Shown here piece by piece: positions 1-15,559 of a stretch of 64,000 nucleotides of DNA. Position 1 is the first letter of the stretch; each line of letters starts with the position of its first letter. This DNA comes from Nephrocerus scutellatus (taxonomy: Eukaryota; Arthropoda; Insecta; Diptera; Pipunculidae): the NCBI GenBank assembly GCA_947095585.1, contig OX352765.1, forward strand, positions 59,856,920-59,920,919, in the 5' to 3' direction. Position numbers and translations under genes: made by a program. The notes beneath the pieces are model-generated. The model saw only the letters and a program-made list of their open reading frames with translations. It had not been told where the DNA came from and did no database searches.

Positions 1-3000
1 CGTTAATTGCGATAAGTCCCGTTAGGCTTTCTCTGATTTTCCATTATGTTACCAGCCTTTCATAGCATATGACATCAGCTTTCTAATAATGGTAATATTT
101 AATCTAAAATTTAAATCCTGACCCACTAACATATCAGAAACCTACAACAATTTATAAAATTTTGTACCCAAATTTTTCTTTAATTACGTTAAATACCGTT
201 AGGCTTTCTCTGATTTTCCATTATGTTACCAGCCTTTCATAGCATATGACACGAGCTTCCTAATGATGGTATTATTTAACCTTAAAATTTAAATCATGTC
301 CCACTAACAAATCAGAAACCTACAATAATTTATAAAATTTAATAACCAACATTTTCTTTAAATGCTATAAGTCCCGTTAGGCTTGTTCTGATTGTCCAAC
401 ATATTGACAAGCCTATTATATCTTATGACACGAACTTTCCAACGATGGTAATAATTGATCATAAAATTCAATTCTTGTCCCACTATCAAACAAAAACCTC
501 CAACAATTTATAAAATTTAGTACCCAACATTTCCGTTAATTGCGATAAGTCCCGTTAGTCTTGCTCTGATTGTCCAACATAGTACTAGCCTTTTATAGCT
601 TATTATACGAGCTTTCTAATGATGGTATTATTTAACAATAAAATTTAAATCATGCCCCACTAACAAATCAGAAACCTTCAACAATTTATAAAATTTTGTA
701 CCCAAATTTTACTTTAATTACGTTAATTACCGTTACGCTTGCTCTTATTGTCCAACATAGTACTAGCCTTTATAGCTTATGATACGAGCTTTCCAACGAT
801 GATCATAAAACTCAAATGTTACCCCACTATCATATTAAAAGCCTTCAACAATGTATAAAATTTAGTACCCAAAATTTTCTTTAATTGCTATAAGTCCCGT
901 AAGGCTTGCTCTGATTTTGCAACATAGTAATCGCCTTTCATAGCCTATGACACGTGCTGTCAAAGGGTGTTAATATTTGATCATAAAATTAAAATCTTGC
1001 CCCACTATCAAACAAAAAACCTCCAAAAATTTATAAAATTTAATACCCACATTTTTCTTTAATTACGATTAGTCCCGTTTGCCTTGCTCTGATTTTCAAA
1101 CATAGTTATATCATTTATAGCTTATGACACGAGCTTTCTAATGATTGTATTATTTAATCATAAAATTTAAATCCTTCCCCACTATCAAATCAGAAACCAC
1201 CAACAATTTCTAAAATTTAGTACCCAACATTTTCGTTAATTGCGGTAAGTCCCGTTAGGCATGCTCTGATTGTCTAACATAGTACTAGCCCTTTATAGCT
1301 TATGACACGAACTTTCTAATGAAGGTATAATTTAATCTTAAAATTTAAATCCTGCCCCACCAACAATTTATAAAATTGAGTACCCAACATTTTCGTTAAT
1401 TGCGATAATTCCCGTTAGGCTTGCTCTGATTTTCCATTATGTTACCAGCCTTTCATAGCATATGACATCAACTTTATAATAATGGTAATATTTAATCTAA
1501 AATTTAAATCCTGCCCCAATAACAAATCAGAAACCACCAACAATTTATAAAATTTAGTAACCAACATTTTCGTTAATTGCGATAAGTCCCGTTAGGCTTT
1601 CTCTGATTTTCCATTATCCAATAACAAATCAGAAACCACCAACAATTTATAAAATTTAGTAACCAAGATTTTCGTTAATTGCGATAAGTCCCGTTAGGCT
1701 TGCTCTGATTTTCCATTATGTTACCAGCCTTTCATAGCATATGACATCAGCTTTCTAATAATGGTAATATTTAATCTAAAATTTAAATCCTGCCCCAATA
1801 ACAAATCAGAAACCACCAACAATTTATAAAATTTAGTAACCAACATTTTCGTTAATTGCGATAAGTCCCGTTAGGCTTTCTCTGATTTTCCATTATGTTC
1901 CCACCTTTCATAGCATATGACATCAGCTTTCTAATAATGGAAATATTTAATCTAAAATTTAAATCCTGACCCTGACTTTAAAAAATTTAGTACCAAACAT
2001 TTTCTTTAATTGCGATAAGTCCCGTTAGTCTTGCTCTGATTGTCCAACATAGTACTAGCCTTTTATAGCTTATGATACGAGCTTTCTAATGATGGTATTA
2101 TTTAACAATAAAATTTAAATTATGCCCCAATAACAAATCAGAAACCTACAACAATTTATAAAATTTAGTACCCAACATTTTCTTTAATTGCAATAAGTCC
2201 TGTTAGGCTTGCTCTGATTGTCCAACATTGACAATTCTTTTATAGCCTATGACAAGTGCTTTCTAAGGGTCGTAATATTTGTTCATAAAATTAAAATCTT
2301 GCCACACTATAGCTTATGACACGAGCTTTCCCGCGATGGCAATACTTGATCGTACATTTCAATTCTGATCCCACTATCAAACAAAAATCTCCCACAACTT
2401 ATAAAATTTAGTACCCAACATTTTCTTTAATTGCGATAAGTCCCGATAGGTTTGCTCTAAGTGTCCAACATGTTACCAGCCTTTCAAAGCCTATGACACG
2501 TGCTTTCTAATGGTGGAAATATTTGATCTTAAATTAAATTCTTGCCACACTATCAAACAAAAAACCTCCAAAAATTTATAAAATTTAATACCCACATTTT
2601 TATATAATAGCGATTAGTCCCGTTAGGCTTGCTCTGATTTTCCAACATAGTATTAGCCTTTCATAGCCTATGACACGTGCTTTCTAATGGTGGTAATACT
2701 TGATCATAAAATTCAATTCTTGTCCCACTATCAAACAAAAACCTCCAACAATTTATAAAATTTAGTACCCAACATTTTCATTAATTGCGATAAGTCCCGT
2801 TAGTCTTGCTCTGATTGTCTAAAATAGTACTAGCCCTTTATAGCTTATGACACGAACTTTCTAATGAAGGTATAATTTAATATTAAAATTTAAATCCTGC
2901 CCCACTAACATATCAGAAACCTTCAAAAATTTATAAATCTTGTAAATCAACATTATCTTTAATTGCTCTAATGATGGTATTATTTAATCATAAAATTTAA

Positions 3001-6000
3001 ATCCTGCCCCACCAACAATTTATAAAATTGAGTACCCAACATTTTCGTTAATTGCGATAAGTCCCGTTAGGCTTGCTCTGATTTTCCATTATGTTACCAG
3101 CCTTTCATAGCATATGACATCAGCTTTCTAATAATGGTAATATTTAATCTAAAATTTAAATCCTGCCCCAATAACAAATCAGAAACCACCAACAATTTAT
3201 AAAATTTAGTAACCAACATTTTCGTTAATTGCGATAAGTCCCGTTAGGCTTTCTCTGATTTTTCATTATGTTACCAGCCTTTCATAGCATATGACATCAG
3301 CTTTCTAATAATGGTAATATTTAATCTAAAATTTAAATCCTGACCCACTAACATATCAGAAACCTACAACAATTTATAAAATTTTGTACCCAAATTTTTC
3401 TTTAATTACGTTAAATACCGTTAGGCTTTCTCTGATTTTCCATTATGTTACCAGCCTTTCATAGCATATGACACGAGCTTTCTAATGATGGTATTATGTA
3501 ACCTTAAAATTTAAATCATGCCCCACTAACAAATCAGAAACCTACAACAATTTATAAAATTTAATAACCAACATTTTCTTTAAATGCTATAAGTCCCGTT
3601 AGGCTTGTTCTGATTGTCCAACATATTGACAAGCCTATTATATCTTATGACACGAACTTTCCAACGATGGTAATATTTGATCATAAAATTCAATTCTTGT
3701 CCCACTATCAAACAAAAACCTCCAACAATTTATAAAATTTAGTACCCAACATTTCCGTTAATTGCGATAAGTCCCGTTAGTCTTGCTCTGATTGGCCAAC
3801 ATAGTACTAGCCTTTTATAGCATATTATACGAGCTTTCTAATGATGGTATTATTTAACAATAAAATTTAAATCATGCCCCACTAATAAATCAGAAACCTT
3901 CAACAATTTATAAAATTTTGTACCCAAATTTTACTTTAATTACGTTACTTACCGTTACGCTTGCTCTTATTGTCCAACATAGTACTAGCCTTTATAGCTT
4001 ATGATACGAGCTTTCCAACGATGATCATAAAACTCAAATGTACCCCACTATCATATTAAAAGCCTTCAACAATGTATAAAATTTAGTACCCAAAATTTTC
4101 TTTAATTGCTATAAGTCCCGTAAGGCTTGCTCTGATTTTCCAACATAGTAATAGCCTTTCATAGCCTATGACACGTGCTGTCAAAGGGTGTTAATATTTG
4201 ATCATAAAATTAAAATCTTGCCCCACTATCAAACAAAAAACCTCCAAAAATTTATAAAATTTAATACCCACATTTTTCTTTAATTACGATTAGTCCCGTT
4301 TGCCTTGCTCTGATTTTCCAACATAGTTATATCATTTATAGCTTATGACACGAGCTTTCTAATGATTGTATTATTTAATCATAAAATTTAAATCCTTCCC
4401 CACTATCAAATCAGAAACCACCAACAATTTCTAAAATTTAGTACCCAACATTTTCGTTAATTGCGGTAAGTCCCGTTAGGCATGCTCTGATTGTCTAACA
4501 TAGTACTAGCCCTTTATAGCTTATGACACGAACTTTCTAATGAAGGTATAATTTAATCTTAAAATTTAAATCCTGCCCCACCAACAATTTATAAAATTGA
4601 GTACCCAACATTTTCGTTAATTGCGATAAGTCCCGTTAGGCTTGCTCTGATTTTCCATTATGTTACCAGCCTTTCATAGCATATGACATCAACTTTCTAA
4701 TAATGGTAATATTTAATCTAAAATTTAAATCCTGCCCCAATAACAAATCAGAAAACACAAACAATTTATAAAATTTAGTAACCAACATTTTCGTTAATTG
4801 CGATAAGTCCCGTTAGGCTTTCTCTGATTTTCCATTATGTTACCAGCCTTTCATAGCATATGACATCAGCTTTCTAATAATGGTAATATTTAATCTAAAA
4901 TTTAAATCCTGACCCACTAACATATCAGAAACCTACAACAATTTATAAAATTTTGTACCCAAATTTTTCTTTAATTACGTTAAATACCGTTAGGCTTTCT
5001 CTGATTTTCCTTTATGTTACCAGCCTTTCATAGCATATGACACGAGCTTTCTAATGATGGTATTATTTAACCTTAAAATTTAAATCATGCCCCACTAACA
5101 AATCAGAAACCTACAACAATTTATAAAATTTAATAACCAACATTTTTTTAAATGCTATAAGTACCGTTAGGCTTGTTCTGATTGTCCAACATATTGACAA
5201 GCCTATTATATCTTATGACACGAACTTTCCAACGAAGGTAATATTTGATCATAAAATTCAATTCTTGTCCCACTATCAAACAAAAACCTCCAACAATTTA
5301 TAAAATTTAGTACCCAACATTTCCGTTAATTGCGATAAGTCCCGTTAGTCTTGCAACGTCCAACATAGTACTAGCCTTTTATAGCTTATTATACGAGCTT
5401 TCTAATGATGGTATTATTTAACAATAAAATTTAAATCATGCCCCACTAACAAATCAGAAACCTTCAACAATTTATAAAATTTTGTACCCAAATTTTACTT
5501 TAATTACGTTACTTACCGTTACGCTTGCTCTTATTGTCCAACATAGTACTAGCCTTTATAGCTTATGATACGAGCTTTCCAACGATGATCATAAAACTCA
5601 AATGTTACCCCACTATCATATTAAAGGCCTTCAACAATGTATAAAATTTAGTACCCAAAATTTTCTTTAATTGCTATAAGTCCCGTAAGGCTTGCTCTGA
5701 TTTTCCAACATAGTAATAGCCTTTCATAGCCTATGACACGCGCTGTCAAAGGGTGTTAATATTTGATCATAAAATTAAAATCTTGCCCCACTAAATCTTA
5801 AAATTTAAATCCTGCCCCACCAACAATTTATAAAATTGAGTACCCAACATTTTCGTTAATTGCGATAAGTCCCGTTAGGCTTGCTCTGATTTTCCATTAT
5901 GTTACCAGCCTTTCATAGCATATGACATCAACTTTCTAATAATGGTAATATTTAATCTAAAATTTAAATCCTGCCCTAATAACAAATCAGAAAACACAAA

Positions 6001-7420
6001 CAATTTATAAAATTTAGTAACCAACATTTTCGTTAATTGCGATAAGTCCCGTTAGGCTTTCTCTGATTTTCCATTATGTTACCAGCCTTTCATAGCATAT
6101 GACATCAGCTTTCTAATAAATCCTGACCCACTAACATATCAGAAACCTACAACAATTTATAAAATTTTGTACCCAAATTTTTCTTTAATTACGTTAAATA
6201 CCGTTAGGCTTTCTCTGATTTTCCTTTATGTTACCAGCCTTTCATAGCATATGACACGAGCTTTCTAATGATGGTATTATTTAACCTTAAAATTTAAATC
6301 ATGCCCCACTAACAAATCAGAAACCTACAACAATTTATAAAATTTAATAACCAACATTTTTTAAATGCTATAAGTACCGTTAGGCTTGTTCTGATTGTCC
6401 AACATATTGACAAGCCTATTATATCTTATGACACGAACTTTCCAACGATGGTAATATTTGATCATAAAATTCAATTCTTGTCCCACTATCAAGTAAAAAC
6501 CTCCAACAATTTATAAAATTTAGTACCCAACATTTCCGTTAATTGCGATAAGTCCCGTTAGTCTTGCAACGTCCAACATAGTACTAGCCTTTTATAGCTT
6601 ATTATACGAGCTTTCTAATGATGGTATTATTTAACAATAAAATTTAAATCATGCCCCACTAACAAATCAGAAACCTTCAACAATTTATAAAATTTTGTAC
6701 CCAAATTTTACTTTAATTACGTTACTTACCGTTACTCTTGCTCTTATTGTCCAACATAGTACTAGCCTTTATAGCTTATGATACGAGCTTTCCAACGATG
6801 ATCATAAAACTCAAATGTTACCCCACTATCATATTAAAGGCCTTCAACAATGTATAAAATTTAGTACCCAAAATTTTCTTTAATTGCTATAAGTCTCGTA
6901 AGGCTTGCTCTGATTTTCCAACATAGTAATAGCCTTTCATAGCCTATGACACGTGCTGTCAAAGGGTGTTAATATTTGATCATAAAATTAAAATCTTGCC
7001 CCACTAAATCTTAAAATTTAAATCCTGCCCCACCAACAATTTATAAAATTGAGTACCCAACATTTTCGTTAATTGCGATAAGTCCCGTTAGGCTTGCTCT
7101 GATTTTCCATTATGTTACCAGCCTTTCATAGCATATGATATCAACTTTCTAATAATGGTAATATTTAATCTAAAATTTAAATCCTGCCCCAATAACAAAT
7201 CAGAAACCACCAACAATTTATAAAATTTAGTAACCAACATTTTCGTTAATTGCGATAAGTCCCGTTAGGCTTGCTCTGATTTTCCATTATGTTACCAGCC
7301 TTTCATAGCATATGATATCAACTTTCTAATAATGGTAATATTTAATCTAAAATTTAAATCCTGCCCTAATAACAAATCAGAAAACACAAACAATTTATAA
7401 AATTTAGTACCCAACATTTT
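1..7420. repeat. higher-order repeat inside the satellite (about 1.57 kb, with shortened copies)
   Basis: The variant monomer with AATGCTATAAGT followed by a GTTCTGATTGTCC segment occurs at 361, 3583, 5151 and 6364. The last three are spaced 1568 and 1213 bp. Likewise the block starting CGTTAATTGCGATAAGTC at 1 recurs at 3223, 4792 and 6031. Whole multi-monomer blocks are therefore repeated with much higher identity than neighbouring monomers show to one another, which defines a higher-order repeat of about nine monomers. The last copy is shortened by internal deletion. Confidence 0.8.
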
Positions 7421-7612
7421 CTTTAATTGCGATAATTCCCGATAAGCTTGATCGTATTATCCAACATGTTACTAGCCTTTTATAGCATATGACACGAACT
7501 TTCCAACAATGGTAATATTTGATCATAAAATTCAAATCCTGCCACTCTAACAAATTAGAAACCTACAACAATTTATACAATTTAGTAACCAACATTTTCT
7601 TTAATTGCGATA

Positions 7613-9522
7613 AGTCTCGTTAGGCTTGCTCTGATTGTCCAACATTGACAATTCTTTTATAGCCTATGACAAGTGCTTTCTAAGGGTCGTAATATTTGAT
7701 CATAAAATTAAAATCTTGCCACACTATAGCTTATGACACGAGCTTTCCTACGATGGCAATACTTGATCGTACATTTGAATTCTGATCCCACTATCAAACA
7801 AAAATCTCCCACAACTTATAAAATTTAGTTCCCAAAATTTTCTTTAATTGCGATAAGTCCCGATAGGTTTGCTCTAAGTGTCCAACATGTTACCAGCCTT
7901 TCATAGCCTATGACACGTACTTTCTAAGGGTGGTAATATTTGATCATAAAATTAAAATCTTGCCCCACTATCAAACAAAAAACCTTCAAAAAAATTTTTA
8001 AATTTAGTACCCAACATTTTATTTAATTGCGATAGGTCCCGTTAGGCTTTCTCTGATTGTCCATCATAGTACTAGCCTTTTATATCTTATGACACGAGCT
8101 TTCTAATGATGGTAATATTTAATCATAAAATTTTAAATCCTGCCCCACTAACAAATCAGAAACCACCAACAATTTATAAAATTTAGTACCCAACATTTTC
8201 GTTAATTGCGATAAGTCCCGTTAGTCTTGCTCTGATTGTACAACATAGTACTAGCCTTTTATAGCTTATGATACGAGCTTTCTAATGATGGTATTATTTA
8301 ACAATAAAATTTAAATCATGCCCCAATAACAAATCAGAAACCTACAACAATTTATAAAATTTAATAACCTAAATTTTCTTTAAATGCTATAAAACCCGTT
8401 AGGCTTGTTCTGATTGTCCAACATTGACAAGCCTATTATATCTTATGACACGAACTTTCCAACGATGGTAATATTTGATAATAAAATTCAAATCTTACCC
8501 CACTATCAAATCAAAACCTTCAACAATTTTTAAAATTTAGTACCCAACATTTTCTTTAATTGCGATAAGTCCTGTTAGGCTTGCTCTGATTGTACAACAT
8601 TGACAATACTTTCATAGCCTATGCCACGTGTTTTCTAAGGGTCGTAATATTTGATCATAAAATTAAAATCTTGCCACACTATAGCTTATGACACGAGCTT
8701 TCCTACGATGGCAATACTTGATCGTACATTTCAATTCTGATCCCACTATCAAACAAAAAGCTCCCACAACTTATAAAATTTAGTACCCAACATTTTCTTT
8801 AATTGCGATAAGTCCCGATAGGTTTGCTCTAAGTGTCCAACATGTTACCAGCCTTTCATAGCCTATGACACGTACTTTCTAAGGGTGGTAATATTTGATC
8901 ATAAAATTAAAATCTTGCCCCACTATCAAACAAAAAACCTTCAAAAAAATTTTTAAATTTAGTACCCAACATTTTATTTAATTGCGATAGGTCCCGTTAG
9001 GCTTTCTCTGATTGTCCATCATAGTACTAGCCTTTTATATCTTATGACACGAGCTTTCTAATGATGGTAATATTTAATCATAAAATTTTAAATCCTGCCC
9101 CACTAACAAATCAGAAACCACCAACAATTTATAAAATTTAGTACCCAACATTTTCGTTAATTGCGATAAGTCCCGTTAGTCTTGCTCTGATTGTCCAACA
9201 TAGTACTAGCCTTTTATAGCTTATGATACGAGCTTTCTAATGATGGTATTATTTAACAATAAAATTTAAATCATGCCCCAATAACAAATCAGAAACCTAC
9301 AACAATTTATAAAATTTAATAACCAAAATTTTCTTTAAATGCTATAAAACCCGTTAGGCTTGTTCTGATTGTCCAACATTGACAAGCCTATTATATCTTA
9401 TGACATGAACTTTCCAACGATGGTAATATTTGATAATAAAATTCAAATCTTACCCCACTATCAAATCAAAACCTTCAACAATTTTTAAAATTTAGTACCC
9501 AACATTTTCTTTAATTGCGATA
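7613..9522. repeat. 955-bp tandem duplication of satellite monomers
   Basis: 7613-8567 and 8568-9522 are nearly identical blocks of five to six monomers offset by 955 bp. The landmark CTACGATGGCAATACTTGATC, for example, begins at 7748 and again at 8703. This is a recent local amplification. Confidence 0.8.
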
Positions 9523-11581
9523 AGTCCTGTTAGGCTTGCTCTGATTGTCCAACATAGTGCTAGCCTTCTATAGCTTACGACACGATCTTTTTAATGATGG
9601 TAATATTTAATCATAAAATTTAAATCCTGCCCCACTAGAAAATCAGAAACCTACAACAATTTATAAAATTAGTAACCAACATTTTCTTTAATTGCGATAA
9701 GTCCCTTTCATAGCCTATGATACGTGCTTTCTAATGGTGGTAATATTTGATCTTAAATTAAATTATTGCCACACTATCAAACAAAAAACCTCCAAAAATT
9801 TATAAAATTGAATACCCACATTTTTATATAATAGCGATTAGTCCCCTTAGGCTTGCTCTGATTTTCCAACATAGTATTAGCCTTTCATAGCCTATGACAC
9901 GTGCTTTCTAATGGTGGTAATACTTGATCATAAAATTCAATTCTTGTCCCACTATCAAACAAAAACCTCCAACAATTTATAAAATTTAGTACCCAACATT
10001 TTCGTTAATTGCGATAAGTCCCGTTAGTCTTGCTCTGATTGTCCAACATAGTACTAGCCTTTTATAGCTTATGATACGAGCTTTCTAATGATGGAATTAT
10101 TTAACAATAAAATTTAAATCATGCCCCACTAACAAATCAGAAACCTTCAACAATTTATAAAATTTTGTACCCAAATTTTACTTTAATTACGTTACTTACC
10201 GTTACGCTTGCTCTTTATTGTCCAACATAGTACTAGCGTTTATATCTTATGATACGAGCTTTCCAACGATGATCATAAAACTCAAATGTTACCCCACTAT
10301 CATATCAAAAGCCTTCAACAATGTATAAAATTTAGTACCCAAAATTTTCTTTAATTGCTATAAGTCCCGTAAGGCTTGCTCTGATTTTCCAACATAGTAA
10401 TAGCCTTTCATAGCCTATGACACGTGCTATCTAAGGGTGGTAATATTTGATCATAAGATTAAAATCTTGCCCCACTATCAAATCAGAAACCACCAACAAT
10501 TTCTAAAATTTAGTACCCAACATTTTCGTTAATTGCGATAAGTCCCGTTAGGCATGCTCTGATTGTCTAACATAGTACTAGCCCTTTATAGCTTATGACA
10601 CGAACTTTCTAATGAAGGTATAATTTAATCTTAAAATTTAAATCCTGCCCCACCAACAATTTATAAAATTGAGTACCCAACATTTTCGTTAATTACGATA
10701 AGTCCCGTTAGGCTTGCTCTGATTTTCCATTATGTTACCAGCCTTTCATAGCATATGACATCAACTTTCTAATAATGGTAATATTTAATCTAAAATTTAA
10801 ATCCTGCCCCAATAACAAATCAGAAACCACCAACAATTTATAAAATTTAGTAACCAACATTTTCGTTAATTGCGATAAGTCCCGTTAGGCTTTCTCTGAT
10901 TTTCCATTATGTTACCAGCCTTTCATAGCATATGACATCAGCTTTCTAATAATGGTAATATTTAATCTAAAATTTAAATCCTGACCCACTAACATATCAG
11001 AAACCTACAACTATTTATAAAATTTTGTACCCAAATTTTTCTTTAATTACGTTAAATACCGTTAAGCTTCCTCTTATTGTCCATCATGTTAATAGCCTTT
11101 TATAGCTTATGACACGATCTTTCCAACGATGGTAATATTTGATCATAAAAAACAAATCTTACCCAACTATCAAAACAAAACCTTCAACAATTTTAAAAAA
11201 TTTAGTACCAAACATTTTCTTTAATTGCGATAATTCCCGATAAGCTTGATCGTATTATCCAACATGTTACTAGCCTTTTATAACATATGCCACGAACTTT
11301 CCAACAATGGTAATATTTGATCATAAAATCAAATCTTACCCCACTATCAAATCAAAACCTTCAACAATTTTTAAAATTTAGTACCCAACATTTTTTTAAT
11401 TGCGATAAGTCCCGTTAGGCTTGCTCTTATTGTCCAACATAGAACCAGCCTTCTATAGCTTACGACACGATCTTTTTAATGATGGTAATATTTAATCATA
11501 AAATTTAAATCCTGCCCCACTAACAAATCAGAAACCTACAACAATTTATAAAATTTAGTAACCAACATTTTCTTTAATTGC

Positions 11582-12106
11582 GATAAGTCCCGTTAGACTT
11601 GCTCTGATTGTACAACATTGACAATACTTTCATAGCCTGTGCCACGTGTTTTCTAAGGGTCGTAAAATTTGATCATAAAATTAAAAACTTGCCACACTAT
11701 CAAATCAAAACCTTCTATAATTTTTAAAATTTAGTACCCAACATTTTTTTAATTGCGATAAGTCCCGTTAGGCTTGCTCTGATTGTACAACATTGACAAT
11801 ACTTTCATAGCCTATGCCACGTGTTTTCTAAGGGTCGTAATATTTGATCATAAAATTAAAATCTTGCCACACTATCAAATCAAAACCTTCAACAATTTTT
11901 AAAATTTAGTACCCAACATTTTTTTAATTGCGATAAGTCCCGTTAGGCTTGCTCTGATTGTACAACATTGACAATACTTTCATAGCCTATGCCACGTGTT
12001 TTCTAAGGGTCGTAATATTTGATCATAAAATTAAAATCTTGCCACACTATAGCTTATGACACGAGCTTTCCTACGATGGCAATACTTGATCGTACATTTC
12101 AATTCT
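11582..12106. repeat. three adjacent near-identical satellite monomers (175 bp)
   Basis: The sub-variant with GTACAACATTGACAATACTT occurs in three consecutive monomers starting at 11582, 11757 and 11932. The second and third are almost the same sequence. Adjacent monomers elsewhere in the array are far more diverged, so this is a local single-monomer expansion. Confidence 0.75.
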
Positions 12107-15100
12107 GATCCCACTATCAAACAAAAAGCTCCCACAACTTATAAAATTTAGTACCCAACATTTCCTTTAATTGCGATAAGTCCCGGTAGGTTTGCTCTGA
12201 TTGTCGAACATAGTACTAGCCTTTTATAGCTCATGACATGAGCTTTCCAACAATGGTAATTCTTGTTCATAAAAATTAAACGTTGCCCCACTATCAAATC
12301 AAAACCTTCAAAAAAAATTTAAATTTAGTACCCAATATTTTCTTTAATTGCGATAAGACTCGTTAGGCTTGCTCTAATGATGGTATTATTTAATCATAAA
12401 ATTTAAATCCTGCCCAACTAACAAATCAGAAACCACCAACAATTTATAAAATTTAGTAACCAACATTTTCGTTAATTGCGATAAGTCCCGTTAGGCTTGC
12501 TCTGATTTTCCATTATGTTACCAGCCTTTCATAGCATATGACATGAGCTTTCTAATAATGGTAATATTTAATCATAAAATTTAAATCCTGACCCATTAAC
12601 ATATCAGAAACCCACAACAATTTATAAAATTTTGTACCCAAATTTTTCTTTAATTACGTTATATACCGTTAGGCTTGCTCTTATTGTCCATCATGTTAAT
12701 AGCCTTTTATAGCTTATGACACGATCTTTCCAAGGATGGTAATATTTGATCATAAAAAACAAATCTTACCCAACTATCAAATCAAAACCTTCAACAATTT
12801 TAAAAAAATTTAGTACACAACATTTTCTTTAATCGCGATAATTCCCGATAAGCTTGATCGTATTATCCAACATGTTACTAGCTTTTTCTTTCTTTACTTT
12901 CCAACAATAGTAATATTTGATCATAAAATTCAAATCTTACCCCACTATCAAATCAAAACCTTCAACAATTTTTAAAATTTAGTACCCAACATTTTCTTTA
13001 ATTGCAATAAGTCCCGTTAGTCTTGCTCTGATTGTCCAACATAGTACTAGCCTTTTATAGATTATGATACGAGATTTGTAATGATGGAATTATTTATTCA
13101 TAAAATTCAAATCTTACCCCACTATCAAATCAAAACCTTCAACAATTTTTAAAATTTAGTACCCAACATTTTATTTAATTGCGATAGGTCCCGTTAGGCT
13201 TGCTCTGATTGTCCAACATGGTACTAGCCTTTTATAGCTTATGACACGAGCTTTCTAATGATGGTAATATTTTATCATATAATTTTAAATTCTGCCCCAC
13301 TAACAAATCAGAAACCACCAACAATTTACAAAATTTAGTACCCAACATTTTCGTTTATTGCGAGTCCCGTTAGTCTTGATCTGATTGTCCAACTAGCTAG
13401 TATTAGGCTTTTATAGCTTATGATACGAGCTTTCTAATGATGGTATTATTTAACAATAAAATTTAAACCATGCCCCACTAGCAAATCAGAAACCACCAAC
13501 AATTTATAAAATTTAATAACCAACATTTTCTTTAAATGCTATAAGTCCCGTTAGGCTTGCTCTGATTGTCCAACATAGTACTAGCGTTCTATAGCTTACG
13601 ACACGAACTTTCCAACGATGGTAAAATTTGATCAAAAACTTCAAATCTTACACCACTATCAAATCAAAACCTTCAACAATTTTTAAAATTTAGTACCCAA
13701 AATTTTCTTTAATTGCTCTGATTGTCCAACATAGTACTAGCCTTTTATAGGTCATGACACGAGCTTTCCAACGTTGGAAATTCTTGTTCATAAAAATTAA
13801 ATGTTGCCCCACTATCAAATCAAAACCTTCAAAAAAATTTAGTACCCAACATTTTATTTAATTGCGATAGGTCCCGTTAGGCTTGCTCTGATTGTCCAAG
13901 ATAGTAAAAGGTTTTTATAGCTTATGACACTAGCTTTCTAACGATGGTAATACTTGATCATAAAACTCAAATATTGCCCCACTATCAAATCAAAACATTC
14001 AAATTTAGTACCCAATATTTTCTTTAATTGCGATAAGTCCTGTTAGGCTTGCTCTGATTGTCCAACATGTTACTAGTCTTTTATAGCTTATGACACGAGC
14101 TTTCTAATGATGGTAATATTTAATCATAAAATTTTAAATCCTGCCCCACTAACAAATCAGAAACCACCAACAATTTACAAAATTTAGTACCCAACATTTG
14201 TGACAAGCCTTTTATAGCTTATGACATGAACTTTCCAACAATGGCAATACTTGATCATACAATTCAAATCAAAACCTTCAACAATTTTTAAAATTTAGTA
14301 CCCAACATTTTCTTTAATTGCGATAAGTCCTGTTAGGCTTGCTCTGATTGTCCAACATAGTACTAGCCTTTTATAGGTCATGACACGAGCTTTCCCACGA
14401 TGGTAATTCTTGTTCATAAAAATTAAATGTTGCCCCACTATCACATCAAAACCTTCAAAAAAATTTAGTACCCAACATTTTATTTAATTGCGATAGGTCC
14501 CGTTAGGCTTGCTCTGATTGTCCAAGATAGTACTAGTCTTTTATAGCTTATGACACGAGCTTTCTAATGATGGTAACATTTAATCATAAAATTTTAAATC
14601 CTGCCCCACTAACAAATCAGAAACCACCAACAATTTACAAAATTTAGTACCCAACATTTTCCTTTATTGCGATAAGTCCCGTTAGTCTTGCTCTGATTGT
14701 CCAACATAGTACTAGCCTTTTATAGCTTATGATACGAGCTTTCTAATGATGGTATTATTTAACAATAAAATTTAAATCATGCCCCACTAGCAAATCAGAA
14801 ACCACCAACAATTTATAAAATTTAGTACCCAAAATTTTTTTTAAATGCTATAAGTCCCGTTGTCCAACATAGCAGTAGCCTTTTATAGCTCATCACACTG
14901 GCTTTCCAATTATTGTAACATTTGATCATAGAATACAAATCTTGCCCAACTATTAAACCAAAAACTTCCAACAATATAAAAATTTGAGTACCTAAATTTT
15001 TTTTTAACTGCGATTAGTTCCGTTAGGCTTGCTCTGATTACCCAATATAGTAACAGCTTTTTATAGCTTATGACACTAGCTTTCTAACGATGGTAATACT

Positions 15101-15555
15101 TGATCATAAAACTCAAATAAAGCCCCACTATCAAATCAAAACATTCAAATTTAGTACCCAATATTTTCTTTAATTGCGATAAGTCCTGTTAGGCTTGGTG
15201 TGATTGTCCAACATGTTACTAGCCTTTCATAGCCTATGATACGTGGTTTCTAATGCTGGTAATATTTGATCATAAAATTAAAATCTTGCCTCACTATCAA
15301 ACAAAAAACCTACAAACATTTATAAAATTTAATACCCACTTGTTTCTTTAATTACGATTAGTCCCGTTAGGCTTGCTCTGATTTTCCAACATAACAATAC
15401 CGTTTTATAGCTTATGATACGAGCTTTCCAACGATGATCATTAACTCAAATGTTACCCCACTATCAAATCAGAAGCTTTCAACAATACATAAAATTTAGT
15501 ACCCAACATTTCCCTTAATTGCGATAAGTCCCGTTAGGTTTGCTCTAATTGTCTT

Positions 15556-15559
15556 ACAT
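15556..15559. other. target-site duplication ACAT, left copy
   Basis: ACAT directly precedes the left LTR, and the same four bases follow the right LTR at 30284-30287. Removing the element and one ACAT restores a normal satellite monomer of the form ...TTACATGTTACTAGCC.... A 4-bp duplication fits Ty3/Gypsy integration. Confidence 0.9.

Larger units (their letters stand above)
1..15559. repeat. AT-rich satellite array, about 177-bp monomer
   Basis: This stretch is a head-to-tail array of roughly 88 diverged monomers of about 175-178 bp. A typical monomer starts with GATAAGTCCCGTTAGGCTTG, continues with a TAGCTTATGACACGAGCTTTCC segment, and ends in TTTAGTACCCAACATTTTC. Monomers differ by substitutions and small indels, and some are fused or truncated. 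No gene is visible; short ORFs here are monomer translations. The monomer length is in the nucleosomal range common for pericentromeric satellites, which is an inference only. The array is the insertion target of the Gypsy element that begins at 15560 and resumes on its far side. Confidence 0.95.
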
